64,000 bases of DNA from Pontibacterium sinense (GTDB lineage Bacteria; Pseudomonadota; Gammaproteobacteria; Pseudomonadales; Balneatricaceae), in contig NZ_JADEYS010000006.1 in assembly GCF_015209595.1 (NCBI RefSeq), forward strand, positions 1-64,000, in the 5' to 3' direction. The notes under the pieces were generated by a model. That model had not been told where the DNA came from. It saw only the letters and a list, made by a program, of their open reading frames with translations, and did no database searches. Shown piece by piece: positions 45,468-54,273 of the stretch; position 1 is the first letter of the stretch, and each line of letters begins with the position of its first letter. The translations under genes and the position numbers were made by a program.

Positions 45468-46766
45468 ATGATGCAGACCCACGCACTTTATGACCAGATC
45501 ACCAATGAAGTGCATGCTCGTCCATTCCAGAAAGTACAGGCACCGCTCTATCTAGTGCATATGGCAATCTCTCTGCCCTCTGAGCAGATGGATGACGCTC
45601 ATCATGCGACCTTACAGTTGGCCACAGAGTTGGGCATCGGTGAACAGGCTAACGATGATGGCTTCTTTTTCTTAAGCTCGGAAGAGTTTGCACTGCGCTT
45701 CGAGCGGCACAATGAGTTTTATAGTTTGACGCTGTATCACTTCGGAGCTGATTCTGAGGATATTTTCCCTCAGCGCTGGAAACCTCTGTTGTGTGATGGC
45801 CGATTGCCCGGAAAAATGCTCGCTGGTGTTGAAATCATCTTTCGTAAGCGCCGTGAAGATCCGCTTGCGTGGTGCAGAAAATACTTTGGTCAGCGTAACT
45901 TTGCGGCTGAAGAGTTTGGTGATCGCCAGCTTGCGGCCTCTGAGGTGATGAGTGGTGGCGCCACCGTCTGGACTGATTTTGCTGCGTGTGAAGAGAACGG
46001 GCTGGTGCGGGTTTTAGTGGAAGATCGTTCACTACAGCCGTTTCAGGCGGGTCGACTGTTACAACGTATCTGTGAAATTGAAACCTATCGACACGTTGCC
46101 TTGTTGGCGTTGCCCGCGGCTCATGCTGCGATGCCCCTGATCACTACGTTGGATAAGCAGCTTGCAGATATTACTCACCGGATGACTGCGGATAACAAAG
46201 AGCAGCCTTCGGAAGTACTGCAAGAGCTGATGACGCTGGCCGCACAGGTGGAAGAGTTATCGGCGGATACTGCAAACCGCTTCTCTGCGAGTGAAGCCTA
46301 CTTTGCCTTGCTGGATACACGGTTGACCGAGCTACGTCAGGAACGTATTGAAGGCTTACAGACGATCACCCAGTTTATGGAGCGACGACTGGAACCGGCG
46401 CGAAGAACCTGTCACGCAGCAGGGCGGCGTATCGAGCAGCTATCGAAGCGTATAGCACGGGTAAGTGAGCTGATTCGGTCGCAGGTTGATCTGTCCATCG
46501 AACAACAGAACCGTGATCTGCTGGAAGCGCTGAATGGCCGGGCGCGTCGCCAACTTCGGTTACAAGCCAAGTTGGAGAGTTTCACCATTATCGTGGTGAC
46601 CTACTATGCCTTTGACCTGATTGAACGCACCATCCGTAACACGGTGCCAGGTGAAGAGTTGCTGAATGACGTATTGATGGGTGTTAGCTTCTCGGTACCT
46701 TTGATTGCAGGCGTACTCTGGCTGTATGTGCGCCAGCTGCTCAAAGGGTACGACGAAGACGATTGA
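45468..46766 (+). CDS. DUF3422 family protein
   Basis: About 432 residues, full family length. Start LYDQITNEVHARPFQKVQAP is the family signature. Two TM helices near the C-terminus (about 375-420) with a coiled region before them (RRTCHAAGRRIEQLSKRIAR). Starts at ATG 45468 or the GTG 3 bp earlier, after GAGGAG. Function unknown; family members are predicted membrane-anchored proteins. Divergent from hpaR. Confidence 0.85.
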   Translation: MMQTHALYDQITNEVHARPFQKVQAPLYLVHMAISLPSEQMDDAHHATLQLATELGIGEQANDDGFFFLSSEEFALRFERHNEFYSLTLYHFGADSEDIFPQRWKPLLCDGRLPGKMLAGVEIIFRKRREDPLAWCRKYFGQRNFAAEEFGDRQLAASEVMSGGATVWTDFAACEENGLVRVLVEDRSLQPFQAGRLLQRICEIETYRHVALLALPAAHAAMPLITTLDKQLADITHRMTADNKEQPSEVLQELMTLAAQVEELSADTANRFSASEAYFALLDTRLTELRQERIEGLQTITQFMERRLEPARRTCHAAGRRIEQLSKRIARVSELIRSQVDLSIEQQNRDLLEALNGRARRQLRLQAKLESFTIIVVTYYAFDLIERTIRNTVPGEELLNDVLMGVSFSVPLIAGVLWLYVRQLLKGYDEDD

Positions 46767-46785
46767 GTGCCCCAGTCATCTGCAA

Positions 46786-46807
46786 GGGAGTGCGTTATCG
46801 CACTCCC
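46786..46807. terminator. Hairpin between convergent genes
   Basis: GGGAGTGCG-TTAT-CGCACTCCC, perfect 9-bp stem; no long T-run, and it covers the stop codon of the permease gene. Confidence 0.5.
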
Positions 46808-48147
46808 AGTGATTCCATCAGATAGAGTGCAGCCGTACCTGCCAGTAGCATCAATACTGTGTACGGCAGGTTAGCTTGCAGGATCTCACGGGCACTGCTG
46901 TGAAAGCGCGCCTGTAAAATAAAGCTCAGCCCGCTGAAGGTGCTGCCGGACATCGACAGCGCGGTAGCCAGTACATACGACACCGCCATCAGAGTGGGCG
47001 TTGTAGTGACATCGGCCAGCAGACCGGCAAAAATCGCCACCAAGGCCAACTGATGAATTCCCAGTATCGCTAACACCACAATCGCCCACATTACTGTGGC
47101 GGCGACGGTTGCATCAGTACTAGTTACCGGCAGGGTAATCAGGCCCACGCCAATGCAGGCTTTTACACCGCCTGCCAGCAGACCCGCACTGAGAAACAGT
47201 GAAACTTCAGCGCGCGCGTCAGCTAGTTTTCCGGTGACATGTCCGATCAGTTTTTTCCCTCCAGATGCGAGGCCATTTTGCAGAGAAATTACGATCAGAG
47301 GCACCAGTACCGCCAGAGAGGATACCACCGCGATGGTCGTTAGTTCCGGGTAGATCCACGCGATGATCAGCACGCCGCTGATCAACAATGCAGGCAAACG
47401 TAGCGTTGAGGATTTTAGCGGGTAACCGTCGTATTGAGTCAGACTAGACGTGCAGCGAAAACGTGCCTCAACCAAGGTGAGCGCTAATCCCAGCACCGCA
47501 AGGCTGATCGAATACGGATAGATCTCATGGATCTCGGCGGAGGGAACCTGTTCCAGCACCAGTGGCAGGATGCTGAGGAACGGTGACCAGAGCACCGCAA
47601 GACCAAAACCCCGCGACAGGATCATCCGTGACAGCAGGCCGAGCCGATCTTTCCGTTGCACCTGATCACCCACTAAAATGACGGACGAGAAGTTAGCAAT
47701 GGAGGCCAGCAGATGCATGCCGCCAAGGGTAAGCGAGAAACTACGAAACCCGCGCAGACGGTCACTGCGTTCCAATCGGGTTGCCAAAACGATAAAGTTC
47801 ACCGCCGTGAGTAGCATGGCCAGCTTCAGATGTTCTTCTAGTAGTGATATCAGCGTGACCTGAGATCCCTGAGTCCATGCCCAGATTGCACCGGCCATAC
47901 CGATGCCTGCGAGTATCAGAATCTGTTTGCGTTGTTTTGCCTTTAAACGGGGCAGTTCAATCAGGACAAATACCCAAGCCAAGACGGTGGCAACATAGCT
48001 GGTATTGACCAGGCCATAGGTATGGATCAGCACCAGCCCCCACCCCCACATACTAAACAGCAAGATGCCTGAGAGAGGGGTGTCGGACCAGCATTCTACG
48101 GGGCGTTGAGGCAAAGAGCGGAAGAGAGATAGCATATAAATTAACAT
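46795..48147 (-). CDS. Multi-TM permease, possibly hpa-associated
   Basis: 450 residues, about 12 TM helices. It lacks sure family motifs; the two-halves layout with TSTDATVAATVMWA and SMSGSTFSGLSF resembles ion-transporter-superfamily carriers. Start may be ATG 48147 or 48135, neither with a good ribosome-binding site. Two copies of the HpaR-like operator lie over and upstream of the start, so uptake of an aromatic acid such as 4-hydroxyphenylacetate or homoprotocatechuate is a reasonable inference. Confidence 0.6.
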   Translation of the reverse strand: MLIYMLSLFRSLPQRPVECWSDTPLSGILLFSMWGWGLVLIHTYGLVNTSYVATVLAWVFVLIELPRLKAKQRKQILILAGIGMAGAIWAWTQGSQVTLISLLEEHLKLAMLLTAVNFIVLATRLERSDRLRGFRSFSLTLGGMHLLASIANFSSVILVGDQVQRKDRLGLLSRMILSRGFGLAVLWSPFLSILPLVLEQVPSAEIHEIYPYSISLAVLGLALTLVEARFRCTSSLTQYDGYPLKSSTLRLPALLISGVLIIAWIYPELTTIAVVSSLAVLVPLIVISLQNGLASGGKKLIGHVTGKLADARAEVSLFLSAGLLAGGVKACIGVGLITLPVTSTDATVAATVMWAIVVLAILGIHQLALVAIFAGLLADVTTTPTLMAVSYVLATALSMSGSTFSGLSFILQARFHSSAREILQANLPYTVLMLLAGTAALYLMESLGVR

Positions 48148-48178
48148 GTTAATAAATTATTAATTAGCATGTTAACAA
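48141..48178. promoter_or_regulatory. Two candidate HpaR operators at the permease promoter
   Basis: TTAACATGTTAATAA (48141-48155) and TTAGCATGTTAACAA (48164-48178). The first overlaps the distal start codon at 48147, consistent with the true start being 48135. Confidence 0.5.
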
Positions 48179-48245
48179 TGTTTAGAGGGAAGGATCAACG
48201 CGCTTTGTGAAATGGCGCGCTGAGTATCTGTTCCGGGTAGGGCGC

Positions 48246-49169
48246 TTATAGGTCGGGAACGAAGGGATAGCTGCGAAAATAGTCCAACATAAAATCCACA
48301 AACAAACGTGTCTTCTGTGGCAGGTTATCGCGAGATGGGTAGATCACATACACGCCAAGTGGCTCCAGTTTAAAATCAGGCAGTAGCTCAACCAGATCAC
48401 CTTGCTCCAGTTCGGAGATGATATTGCATTCGGGCAGGGCGGTAATCCCGTTATTTGCCATCAGCAGGCTGAACAACATCGCCGAATTATCGGTCAGCAT
48501 CCGGCTATTAAGCGGTACGCTGTACTCGTGATCTTCGCGATCTGTCAGGGTGATCAGATTGCGGAAACGGTGGCGGGTCAGACTCAGCCAGTTCATTTCG
48601 CGCAGCTCTTCCGGTGCAAGTGGTGCACGGTGTTTATGTAGGTACTCGGGTGTTGAGACAACCAGTTGTCGCGTCTCAAATAAACGGCGAGCGATCAGTG
48701 ATGAATCCTGTGGCCATCCGATCCTCACCGTCACATCAATAGCACCGTCGGCCATACTGGCAACGTCATCCTGTACACACAGATCCATCTTCAGATGAGG
48801 ATGGAACTCCATAAAGTGGTTCAACGCAGGCACAAGTACACGCGAGCCAAACAGATTGCTACAGGCGACACGCAGCGTACCGCTGTTTTCGCCGGTCAGA
48901 TGGTCGGTCAGTTCGTCCAGGCGCTCCACGCTTTGCAGTACTTCCTGACAGCCGTTATAAAAGTGGCGGCCGGATTCTGTCAGGCTCACATGACGGGTAT
49001 CGCGGTTGAGCAGGCGCAGTTTAGTTTCGGCTTCCAGGGTACTGATCGCCTGACTGACGGCGCCTTTATTCATGCCCAGCTGATAAGCCGCAGCGCTGAA
49101 ACTTCCTGCATCAACGACGCGGGTAAAACATCGAATTAAACGGAGCATATTGCTTCGCGATCCACTCAT
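48246..49169 (-). CDS. LysR-family transcriptional regulator
   Basis: About 307 residues from the ATG at 49169, preceded by AAGGAG; an upstream in-frame start at 49196 is less likely. HTH: SFSAAAYQLGMNKGAVSQAI. Effector domain has GENSGTLRVACSNLFGSRVL and ends near DFMLDYF, the CrgA/DsdC-like group. Target unknown. Confidence 0.85.
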   Translation of the reverse strand: MSGSRSNMLRLIRCFTRVVDAGSFSAAAYQLGMNKGAVSQAISTLEAETKLRLLNRDTRHVSLTESGRHFYNGCQEVLQSVERLDELTDHLTGENSGTLRVACSNLFGSRVLVPALNHFMEFHPHLKMDLCVQDDVASMADGAIDVTVRIGWPQDSSLIARRLFETRQLVVSTPEYLHKHRAPLAPEELREMNWLSLTRHRFRNLITLTDREDHEYSVPLNSRMLTDNSAMLFSLLMANNGITALPECNIISELEQGDLVELLPDFKLEPLGVYVIYPSRDNLPQKTRLFVDFMLDYFRSYPFVPDL

Positions 49170-49264
49170 CAGAAACTCCTTGATAATCAAGATCATGTTG
49201 GTATACTGCGCGCCTATCTTGAGTTATTCAACTCCTGATGGGGCTTAAATTTAAGCCGTGTTGT

Positions 49265-49377
49265 GGTGGCCCTGCTGGTCCTCCCGCAACGATAAACCGT
49301 GAACCTGGTCAGGCCCGGAAGGGAGCAGCCACAGCGGTGGATTCGTGTGCCGGGATGTGGCTGGTGGGGTCACCCCC
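49265..49377 (+). ncRNA. ffs: Signal recognition particle RNA (4.5S RNA)
   Basis: About 113 nt with the SRP RNA core: GGTCAGGCCCGGAAGGGAGC (asymmetric loop and GGAA tetraloop) and GTGCCGGGATGTGGC. The outer stem forms from GGTGGCCC at the 5' end and GGGGTCACC at the 3' end, so this copy is complete. It sits right at the left edge of an integrative island. The SRP RNA pairs with Ffh for cotranslational membrane targeting. Confidence 0.92.
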
Positions 49378-49381
49378 AGTT
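49280..49381 (+). repeat. attL: 102-bp direct repeat inside ffs
   Basis: From CCTCCCGCAACGATAAACCG to ACCCCCAGTT. Identical over 102 bp to 56809-56910. The repeat covers the 3' part of ffs, as when an element carries a copy of the gene end and restores the gene on insertion. Confidence 0.9.
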
Positions 49382-49427
49382 CTTTGATTTATAAGGGTTT
49401 TTAGGTGTTTCCTGACGTGCTAATTAA

Positions 49428-49454
49428 TTTTAGTACACAAGGTAGTACACATGG
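49428..49454. repeat. Paired arm-type repeats, left end of island
   Basis: TTAGTACACAA GG TAGTACACA, two copies of TAGTACACA spaced 12 bp apart, just before the integrase start codon. The same pair occurs at the right end of the island. Likely recombinase arm-binding sites. Confidence 0.5.
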
Positions 49455-50761
49455 CCCGAACTCCTGCATACCTTCAACTCTCTAAATCCAACGTCTTTTA
49501 CTTCCGTTTACGTGTCCCTAAGTCGCTACGGTCCATCCTTGGCAAGCGTGAGATTCATCGCTCATTGAAGACTCGATGCCGCCGTGAAGCAATGGTGCGT
49601 GGCGGTCAGTTGTTGGCTTCTGCTGAGCGTTTGTTCTCTCAAGCCGTGACGGGAGCTAACGTTTGTTGGCAAAGTTTGTCTTGGGATAAACAAGTCGTAT
49701 CCAATAGCGTTGTGATTGCTCAACCCGTCGAGCCATCCGTAGCCCTTTCATCTGGACCTAAGTTATCTGAAATTACAGACCAGTATCTGAAGACCCAGCG
49801 TCTTGAAGGTGTCAGTGAGAAGACGGTAGCTGATAAGCGGTCAGTGGTTGAGTTGTTGGTCAGAATCATCGGTGATAAGCCGGTAGACCAGATAAGCCGG
49901 AAAGCGGCACAGCGTTTTCGAGAGACGGCCTTAAAGCTTCCGCCTCGTATGAACCAGTTGTCTCCTAAGCCTCTTGAAAAGCTGATTGAGGAGGCTGAAA
50001 CCACTATCAGTATTACCACCTTCAACAACTACGTTAAGAATCTGACAACTGTATTCAGTTATGCCGTTCAGGAAGGCCATATTGACCATAACCCCTTCGA
50101 TGGACTTAGGGTTAAGCAGCGTGTGAAGGCCAGTGAGCAGCGTAGCCGGTTCACAGAGGAGGACTTGAAGCGGCTGTTCTCTAGTGAAGTCTATGCGCGT
50201 AGAGACGGTGATAAGCCTTATCAATACTGGCTTCCATTGATGGGTCTCTATACTGGTGCTCGACTTAACGAACTCTGTCAGCTCTATCTTGATGACATCA
50301 TTCATGTGGATGATATTGACTGTATCCACATACAAGCCAGTAGGCCGGACCAAAAGCTGAAGAACCCGACATCCGAACGGTTGATACCGATCCACTCCAA
50401 GCTAAAGGCTCTAGGGTTCATGGAGTACGTTGAGCAACAGAGGCAGCTTGGGCATGAGCGCCTATTTGATTTGGTGCGCCACTCACGTCATGGTTACGCA
50501 GCAACGCCTTCGAAGTGGTTCGCACGCTATCGTGACAAGCTGGGCTTCAAAGGTGGTGATGAGAAGAAAGACTTCCACAGCTTCCGTCATACTGTAGCTG
50601 ACCATCTGAAACAACAGGGAGTGGCTGAGAGCCTGATTGGAGGAATCTTAGGGCATCAGACCGGAGGGATAACTTTTAGCCGCTATGGAAAAGACTTCAA
50701 GCCTGTCGTACTGGTTCCAGTTATCGAGCAGATCGATCTAATCCCTTTGACATGCAGATGA
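49451..50761 (+). CDS. Tyrosine recombinase (integrase) of the ffs island
   Basis: 436 residues. N-terminal DUF6538-type part (PAYLQLSKSNVFYFRLRVPK), SAM-like core-binding domain (about 105-215), catalytic domain with Arg in TGARLNELCQLY, HSFRHTVADHL (HxxR) and Tyr in FSRYGKDF. All catalytic residues are present. It starts 70 bp after the ffs copy and reads in the same direction. No excisionase was recognised. Confidence 0.9.
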   Translation: MARTPAYLQLSKSNVFYFRLRVPKSLRSILGKREIHRSLKTRCRREAMVRGGQLLASAERLFSQAVTGANVCWQSLSWDKQVVSNSVVIAQPVEPSVALSSGPKLSEITDQYLKTQRLEGVSEKTVADKRSVVELLVRIIGDKPVDQISRKAAQRFRETALKLPPRMNQLSPKPLEKLIEEAETTISITTFNNYVKNLTTVFSYAVQEGHIDHNPFDGLRVKQRVKASEQRSRFTEEDLKRLFSSEVYARRDGDKPYQYWLPLMGLYTGARLNELCQLYLDDIIHVDDIDCIHIQASRPDQKLKNPTSERLIPIHSKLKALGFMEYVEQQRQLGHERLFDLVRHSRHGYAATPSKWFARYRDKLGFKGGDEKKDFHSFRHTVADHLKQQGVAESLIGGILGHQTGGITFSRYGKDFKPVVLVPVIEQIDLIPLTCR

Positions 50762-50852
50762 TGTCATTATCAATGCGACATTAGACGCTTTCTATAGCAA
50801 TATACTGAACTGTGTTTTGTTTAACTGTTATTGACTGCACAAGGAGGCTACC

Positions 50853-51356
50853 GTGCCATTTAAGGAAATGATGACAGATGATGTATTTTTTGAGGACTCA
50901 GGGGGGAACAGGTCTGGCCCATATAAAACAAAGTTTGGGACAGATACATTAAGAATTTTCAACGACCAAGCAAGAATTGAGGAAGGTGATATTGCCATCC
51001 AAACTTTGCCCAATAATTCAGAGGTACGCTTTGTCGTTCAAGATGTCCAGTTTAGTTCAGGGGTTGAGGCCATACCTGCCTGTTACACTGTGCATATAGT
51101 AAAAGAGTCTAAACAGAATAAGGAGAAAGCTGTGTCAGGGAACACGACGTACAACATCAACGCGGCTAACGTACAAGTAGGGGATGGCAATACCCAGAAC
51201 ATTGTGGATGCTTTTCAAGAGCTTGCAGCGAAGATTGAGCATTCAGGAGCGACGCCTCAAGAGAAGGAGGAAGCCAAAGGACTTATTAAAGGGCTTCTTT
51301 CCAATGCCACGATTGCAGCAATATTGGGTGGTGCTGTATCTGGACTGCTTGGGTAG
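50853..51356 (+). CDS. Island cargo protein with glycine-rich C-terminal hydrophobic helix
   Basis: 167 residues. A beta-rich N-terminal domain (about 1-95) is followed by a segment TTYNINAANVQVGDGNTQNI, an amphipathic helical stretch ending EEAKGLIKGLLSN, and a terminal hydrophobic helix AAILGGAVSGLLG with small-residue spacing. Proteins with N-rich beta repeats and a GLLG-type tail often sit beside defence or toxin genes, suggesting a membrane-acting role. Not identified. AAGGAGG precedes the start. Confidence 0.6.
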   Translation: MPFKEMMTDDVFFEDSGGNRSGPYKTKFGTDTLRIFNDQARIEEGDIAIQTLPNNSEVRFVVQDVQFSSGVEAIPACYTVHIVKESKQNKEKAVSGNTTYNINAANVQVGDGNTQNIVDAFQELAAKIEHSGATPQEKEEAKGLIKGLLSNATIAAILGGAVSGLLG

Positions 51357-51660
51357 CTCTGCACCTCAGCGTTTCAGTAAGGAATTCCCTGTGTTTGGCT
51401 AAGGGCAGACACGGGGAAGTGGTCAGGTGATGATAGGGACTTGAAGAGCTTTCGGTTTCACTTAGTATCGTCTGATCGAAAACATCGGAAAATTTGTCAG
51501 CCCTTTTCAATATGTCTCTTAGAGAGATTCCCCCCGTGCCCCTCCCGTTATCACTAGAGCATTTCTTATCGCTTGTGATAACGTAACGTGTTGTATTGTA
51601 AGGGTTATTTGTTATTGGTAAGGTGTCTTTAAATCACTTAATGAACAGAAAGGACACACC

Positions 51661-51852
51661 ATGAACCATACTCAATACGACCAGACTCAGTTAGTGCATG
51701 ACATCATCAGCTTACAGTCTGGCTTCAAGCTCTCATCGCCTGACGTTGATGTCTTGGACTACCAGTGGCTATTAGGGGATGCAGCGCAAAGGAATGGTCA
51801 GCTTACCGCCACTTGGCGTGACCAGACATGGTTAGGAGTAGTGGCTGATTAA
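51661..51852 (+). CDS. Hypothetical 63-residue island protein
   Basis: AAAGGA precedes the ATG. The sequence is polar with several Trp and Gln residues (DYQWLLGDAAQRNGQL). It is followed by an island-specific spacer. The preceding 300 bp (51357-51660) hold no gene. Not recognised. Confidence 0.55.
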   Translation: MNHTQYDQTQLVHDIISLQSGFKLSSPDVDVLDYQWLLGDAAQRNGQLTATWRDQTWLGVVAD

Positions 51853-51990
51853 GGGGCATTTTGCCCTCTTTTTCATTCTCTAAGCAGAGTTCTCTGTATT
51901 CTCATGTCATCACATGGCTTTAACCAAACGCCTCTTACAGTTTAAGAATAGTGTCTTGTTGGGGTATACCTCAGCGATACGTCTCAAGAG

Positions 51991-52072
51991 TGTCTCATAA
52001 AGGTTGACTATCGAGCTAATAAGACAATATTATCGAGACATCTAAGACTTAAGTGAGACAGTGAGACACATC
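51991..52072. promoter_or_regulatory. Candidate res site of the serine recombinase
   Basis: TGTCTCAT (51991) and AATAAGACA (52018-52026) are inverted across a 36-bp unit. Further GTCT/AGAC half-sites follow up to the start codon (TCGAGACATCTAAGAC, GTGAGACAGTGAGACA). Clustered inverted half-sites directly upstream of a resolvase gene are the usual res layout and would autoregulate the gene. Confidence 0.5.
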
Positions 52073-52615
52073 ATGACAACCTTTGCCTACTGCCGTGTAT
52101 CAACATTAGACCAAGACACAGTGATTCAGGAGGAGGCGTTAAGAAAGGCTTACCCTGACGCAGTGATACGCACAGAGAAGGCATCAGGAACTACTACTGA
52201 TGGTAGACCTGTTCTTGAGCTGTTAATGGACATGATCAGTGATGGTGACAAGTTAGTGGTCTGGAAGTTAGACCGTCTCGCAAGGAACATGAATGACCTA
52301 ACCAATCTGGTGCAGACCTTAGAAGACAAAGGGGCTTCACTGGAAATACTTGATCAACGGATTGATACAGCCACAGCGTCAGGCAAAGCGTTCCTACAGA
52401 TGCTTGGGGTCTTCGCTGAGTTCGAGACCAATCTGAGGAAGGAGCGTCAGCTTGCCGGTATCGCTAAGGCTAAGGCTGAAGGTAAGTACAAAGGGAAGCA
52501 GAGAGTCATTGATGCTGACCGGGTTAAGGAGCTTAAGGCCAAGGGCATGGGAGCTACAACCATCGCTAAGGAGCTGGGTATTGGTCGAGCGTCAGTGTAT
52601 CGCCTACTGAATTGA
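52073..52615 (+). CDS. Serine recombinase (resolvase/invertase family)
   Basis: About 180 residues from the ATG at 52073. Catalytic Ser in YCRVSTLDQDT, then WKLDRLARNMNDL, FAEFETNLRKERQLAGIAKA and a C-terminal HTH (MGATTIAKELGIGRASVYRLL). Complete Tn3-resolvase-type protein with no transposase nearby. It could resolve multimers of an excised element or be a relic. Confidence 0.88.
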   Translation: MTTFAYCRVSTLDQDTVIQEEALRKAYPDAVIRTEKASGTTTDGRPVLELLMDMISDGDKLVVWKLDRLARNMNDLTNLVQTLEDKGASLEILDQRIDTATASGKAFLQMLGVFAEFETNLRKERQLAGIAKAKAEGKYKGKQRVIDADRVKELKAKGMGATTIAKELGIGRASVYRLLN

Positions 52616-53469
52616 TACCCCACACCATTAGAGTAAGAACGGTGCCATGCGTAGCTGAGAAGCTGTCAAATGGTTATAACAACGGTCGCGCTTAGATCAT
52701 TTGGGACTGGTCTGGGTGTCGGCCTGTTGTTTTCAAGCCAGCGTCTACCCAATGTCTCTAAGCGTTCAACCCAAAGTCACCTAACCATCTACCCAAAGCC
52801 ACTACCAACCGTCCACTTCATGCCTGCAAAAAGGCGTGGGTTAATTGCCGTTTTTATACCCCACACCCTAGCAGAAGACTCCAAAGGAAAACACTTAGAT
52901 ACACCAGTACTACTTAGAGTCACTCAGTGTCACTTACGGCAGTAGAGATACACTGAGGTAATCTAAGCTCCTCTCTACAGTAATAATCATTAATGACTAC
53001 TACACCAGAGTAGAGCTAAGCGTCTAACACTGCTTCTCAGTGGGTATTACCCAGCGTACCCATGATGGTCATGTATCTACCAAGCTGTTGCAAAATGTCC
53101 CAAGATCATTAATGAACTGTCAGGTATCGCAAGTGTCCAGAATGAGCCAGTGGCCCAAAATGGACAGAGCGAAGACGAAGCGATTCAAATGAGCGAGCCG
53201 TCCAAATGAATCAGTGGTGTCTGGGCAAAATAAGCCTACAGCTCAAAATGCTCAAGCTGCTACCTGCAAGACCATTGATGAACTGAGTCGAATTGTTGAT
53301 AAAAAATGTCCTCAGGACAAAAATGATCAAGTGAGGAAAGTTGCTCAGTGAGCGGAACTCCTCAAGCGGAAGAGGCTACAAATTCCGATGTCCAAAAAAG
53401 TCCTTAGGACAAAACTGGACAAGTGTCTCGAAATGTCCTGAGGACAAAATGGGACGAAGTGTCTGACGC
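52616..53469. other. 854-bp island region without intact genes; decayed repeat coding
   Basis: Open frames here lack ribosome-binding sites. From about 53100 the DNA is made of broken copies of a coding repeat: KIINELSGIAS...SEDE at about 53109-53200 and KTIDELSRIVD at about 53268-53300, each ending in stops. It also holds two copies of the direct repeat TACCCCACACC and three GTCCTNAGGAC palindromes. The left part (52616-53080) shows nothing else I can name. Confidence 0.5.
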
Positions 53470-54228
53470 TCAGTAATGTCCCTTCAGTGTTACCTCAAGT
53501 GGCATGTGGTCACTGAACTCCAACCAGTGATTTATGTCACCAACAATAATGCTGCTGTCTTTCACTAGATCGTCTGACAAGAACACATAATCAATGTGGT
53601 ATGGTTTCTGTTCTTTACGGTGGAGGAAAAAGGTTGGGCTGCTTTCAGAACCTTGTGCCTCTTTGTGTTGATGGTGGTAAAGGCTTTGTACCCCGATGCC
53701 TGCGAGTTCTGAGACAACGTCGCTATGACTCCACCAACGGTCTGGCTCATCCCATTTTACGTTGCTGTTGAAGTCTCCACAGATGATGGTCTTGTCTTTT
53801 CTGAGGTCTTCCCTATGAATCTGAAGAAACTTCCAGAACTGCCCCATGTAACCGAAGTTTGGTGAAGATGCACTTTTTGTCCAGACAGCAAGTAGAGTCA
53901 ATTCATTGTTTATCTTGCAAGGTAGGAAAGACTCTAAGTCAGCAGTAGTCCAGCGCAATGAAGGGCTTTGGCTTACAAGACCCTTAATCTGAAATTCTCC
54001 ATTCCAGCCCAGTTCTGAAAGCTGATATCCATTGCGGGAAAACACACCGATTCCCTTATTTTTATTCTTGCCTTTCCAAAGGTAGCTACCCGCCCATTCC
54101 CTATACTCTTTGGTCGATTGAGCAGGGTCTTCACATTCCTGAATGACCAGAATATCAGCGCCAAATGAGTCGGCGGCTGCGGTCTTTTTCCTCAACGCAC
54201 CGTTACAGTTCCATGTTATGACCTTCAT
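53470..54228 (-). CDS. Endonuclease/exonuclease/phosphatase family protein
   Basis: About 252 residues from the ATG at 54228 (AAGGGA upstream). EEP-fold motifs: TWNCNGAL at the start, LVIQECEDP (catalytic Glu), IICGDFNSNVKW and a C-terminal HIDYVFLSDD plus SDHMPLEVTL, so all catalytic positions are present. It may cut nucleic acid as part of island defence or replication. It is the only island gene on the minus strand and is flanked by decayed repeats on both sides. Confidence 0.82.
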   Translation of the reverse strand: MKVITWNCNGALRKKTAAADSFGADILVIQECEDPAQSTKEYREWAGSYLWKGKNKNKGIGVFSRNGYQLSELGWNGEFQIKGLVSQSPSLRWTTADLESFLPCKINNELTLLAVWTKSASSPNFGYMGQFWKFLQIHREDLRKDKTIICGDFNSNVKWDEPDRWWSHSDVVSELAGIGVQSLYHHQHKEAQGSESSPTFFLHRKEQKPYHIDYVFLSDDLVKDSSIIVGDINHWLEFSDHMPLEVTLKGHY

Positions 54229-54273
54229 AGCGTCCCTTAAAATCACTACTCTACAACAGTGATCAGCTTACCA

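Noticed and set aside
52670-52945. 91-residue open frame after the resolvase
   Set aside because: No ribosome-binding site, low-complexity Ser/Pro/Leu content and a repeat running through it; not convincing as a gene.
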